The notes under the pieces: model-generated
Databases searched by the model: none
What the model was told of the DNA's origin: nothing
What the model saw: only the letters and a program-made list of their open reading frames with translations
Shown: piece after piece, positions 57,831 through 58,852 of the stretch
How the letters are laid out: every line of letters starts with the position of its first letter
Position numbering within the stretch: position 1 is the stretch's first letter
Assembly (NCBI GenBank): GCA_902761635.1
Contig: CACWLG010000009.1
Span: forward strand, 1-58,852
Length of the DNA: 58,852 nucleotides
Direction: 5' to 3'
Origin: Oscillospiraceae bacterium
GTDB lineage: Bacteria > Bacillota > Clostridia > Oscillospirales > Oscillospiraceae
Position numbers and translations under genes: made by a program

Positions 57831-58852
57831 AAAACGCAGTAGGCAGAGAGATTCCCGATTTCCTGCTGGAAAACGGCAAGGAAGTCTATCAGGGCAAGAA
57901 CTACACGCCGCTATGAAAAGCCGCAGGAGAGCAAGATCGTGGAGAGCCTCGCCGAAGCTCTCAGACAGTGCGGCGCCAAAAGCGGCATGACCTTCAGCTT
58001 CCACCACCATCTGCGCGACGGCGACTTTGTGGTCAACATGGTCATGAAGGCCGCCATCGAGGAGCTGGGGCTTGAGGATCTGACCATCGCCGCCTCCTCC
58101 CTGGGCGCGGCCCATGACCCCATCGCCGATTATATCGAGCAGGGCAAGGTCATCGGCATCCAGACCAGCGGCATCCGCGGCAGAATGGGTGAGGTCGTGT
58201 CCAAGGGCAAGCTCAGGACCCGCGCCGTCATCCGCAGCCACGGCGGCCGTCCCCGCGCCATCGAGGCGGGCGAGGTGCATATCGACATCGCCTTCATCGC
58301 CGCCCCCACCAGCGACTGCGTGGGCAACTGCCGCGGCATCGGCGGCAAGTCCAACTGCGGCTCCATGGGCTACGCCTGGGCTACGCCATGACCGACGCCA
58401 AGTACGCCGACCATGTGGTCGTCGTCACCGACTGCCTGGTGGACTTCCCGAACATGCCCGCTTCTGTTGAGGCCATCGACGTGGACGCCGTCGTGGTCGT
58501 TGACTCCATCGGCAACCCGAAGAAGATCGCCTCCGCCGCGGCCCGCATCTCCCAGAACCCCCGCGACCTGATGATGGCCGAAGACGTGGCAAAGGTTATC
58601 GCCTCCACGCCCTACTTCAAGGACGGCTTCTCCTTCCAGACCGGCGTCGGCGGCCCGTCGCTCGCTGCCAACCTCTTCCTCGAGAAGTACATGGACGAGC
58701 GCAGCATCAAGATGGGCTGGGCCATCGGCGGCATCTGCGGCCCCATGGTCGAAATGCTCAAGAAGGGCAAGGTCGGCAAGGTCATCGACGTGCAGGACTT
58801 CGACCTGGACGCCGTCAACTCCATCAACCAGACCCCGAACCACTTTGAGATG
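57827..58852 (+). pseudogene. citF: Citrate lyase alpha subunit, two frame lesions, 3' end beyond window
   Basis: CitF is the acetyl-carrier:citrate transferase. Frame one starts MKNAVGREIPDFLLENGKEVYQG and stops at 57914-57916. The +1 frame resumes at about 57912 with YEKPQESKIVESLAEALRQCGAKSGMTFSFHHHLRDGDFVVNMVM and runs through RSHGGRPRAIEAGEVHIDIAFIAAPT to GGKSNCGSMGYAW, stopping at 58391. An 11-base tandem duplication (58366-58376 and 58377-58387) causes the second shift; removing one copy restores GSMGYAMTDAKYADHVVVVTD, which continues open to the window end. All remaining sequence is well conserved. Confidence 0.9.

Overview
The window is a high-GC chromosomal segment from an anaerobic Firmicute of class Clostridia, most likely Oscillospiraceae-like. 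This is inferred from strong AGGAGG ribosome binding sites, an hrcA-grpE-dnaK operon under a CIRCE element, sigma-A type promoters (TTGACA-17-TATAAT), an rplU-rpmA-obg ribosome cluster, a sporulation-lineage type D,D-carboxypeptidase, and many secreted proteins with Pro-Thr-Pro linkers. I see no phage, IS element, CRISPR array, rRNA or tRNA. It reads as core chromosome with cell-envelope genes and many small palindromic intergenic repeats.

Layout: 1-3.3 kb heat-shock operon (dnaK runs off the left edge); 3.4-5.4 kb MarR regulator plus GPH-type sugar/cation symporter; 5.4-6.7 kb a glycerophosphodiesterase flanked by inverted copies of a modular hairpin repeat; 6.7-9.2 kb folate salvage ligase, lysA and a divergent pair of small genes (55-aa unknown and ribbon-helix-helix regulator) sharing operators; 9.3-14.7 kb a 1797-aa secreted LysM/InlB-repeat protein; 15.1-16.7 kb pseudouridine synthase and prmA; 16.8-20 kb secreted transglutaminase-like protein and a proline-rich membrane protein; 20.5-23.2 kb histidine kinase and HtrA protease; 23.4-25.6 kb serC-serA; 25.8-28.3 kb mtaB and a cysteine desulfurase, divergent; 28.5-31.2 kb AI-2E family protein and a D,D-carboxypeptidase; 31.4-37.7 kb an MMPL transporter, GLUG surface protein and MATE transporter operon; 37.8-40.7 kb DUF3783, VanZ-like, obg, rpmA, rplU; 40.8-45.6 kb DUF3298 lipoprotein, CYTH protein, a candidate structured RNA with a microprotein, pcrA; 45.7-49.8 kb an operon of GH25 lysozyme, DHHW protein, MBOAT acyltransferase and prolyl-tRNA editing protein; 49.9-55.5 kb M19 dipeptidase, lipoprotein, two multispanning glycosyltransferase-like proteins and a metallophosphoesterase; 55.6-58.9 kb LysR regulator divergent from citrate lyase genes citD-citE-citF.

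Themes. Several operons concern the cell surface: wall hydrolysis and polymer O-acylation (GH25-DHHW-MBOAT), lipid/polymer glycosylation (GtrII-like pair), export (MMPL-GLUG), and very large adhesin or scaffold proteins (LysM/InlB). citE and citF each carry reading-frame lesions (a deletion in citE; a frameshift and an 11-bp tandem duplication in citF), so the citrate lyase locus as written is broken, either by decay or by assembly error near the window end.

The most novel material is non-coding. Two copies of an approximately 100-nt element share a hairpin with a compensatory base-pair change; one copy has its own promoter and terminator and precedes a 27-aa ORF with a strong ribosome binding site. 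Three unrelated intergenic palindrome families show hairpins nested inside or between the arms of other hairpins.
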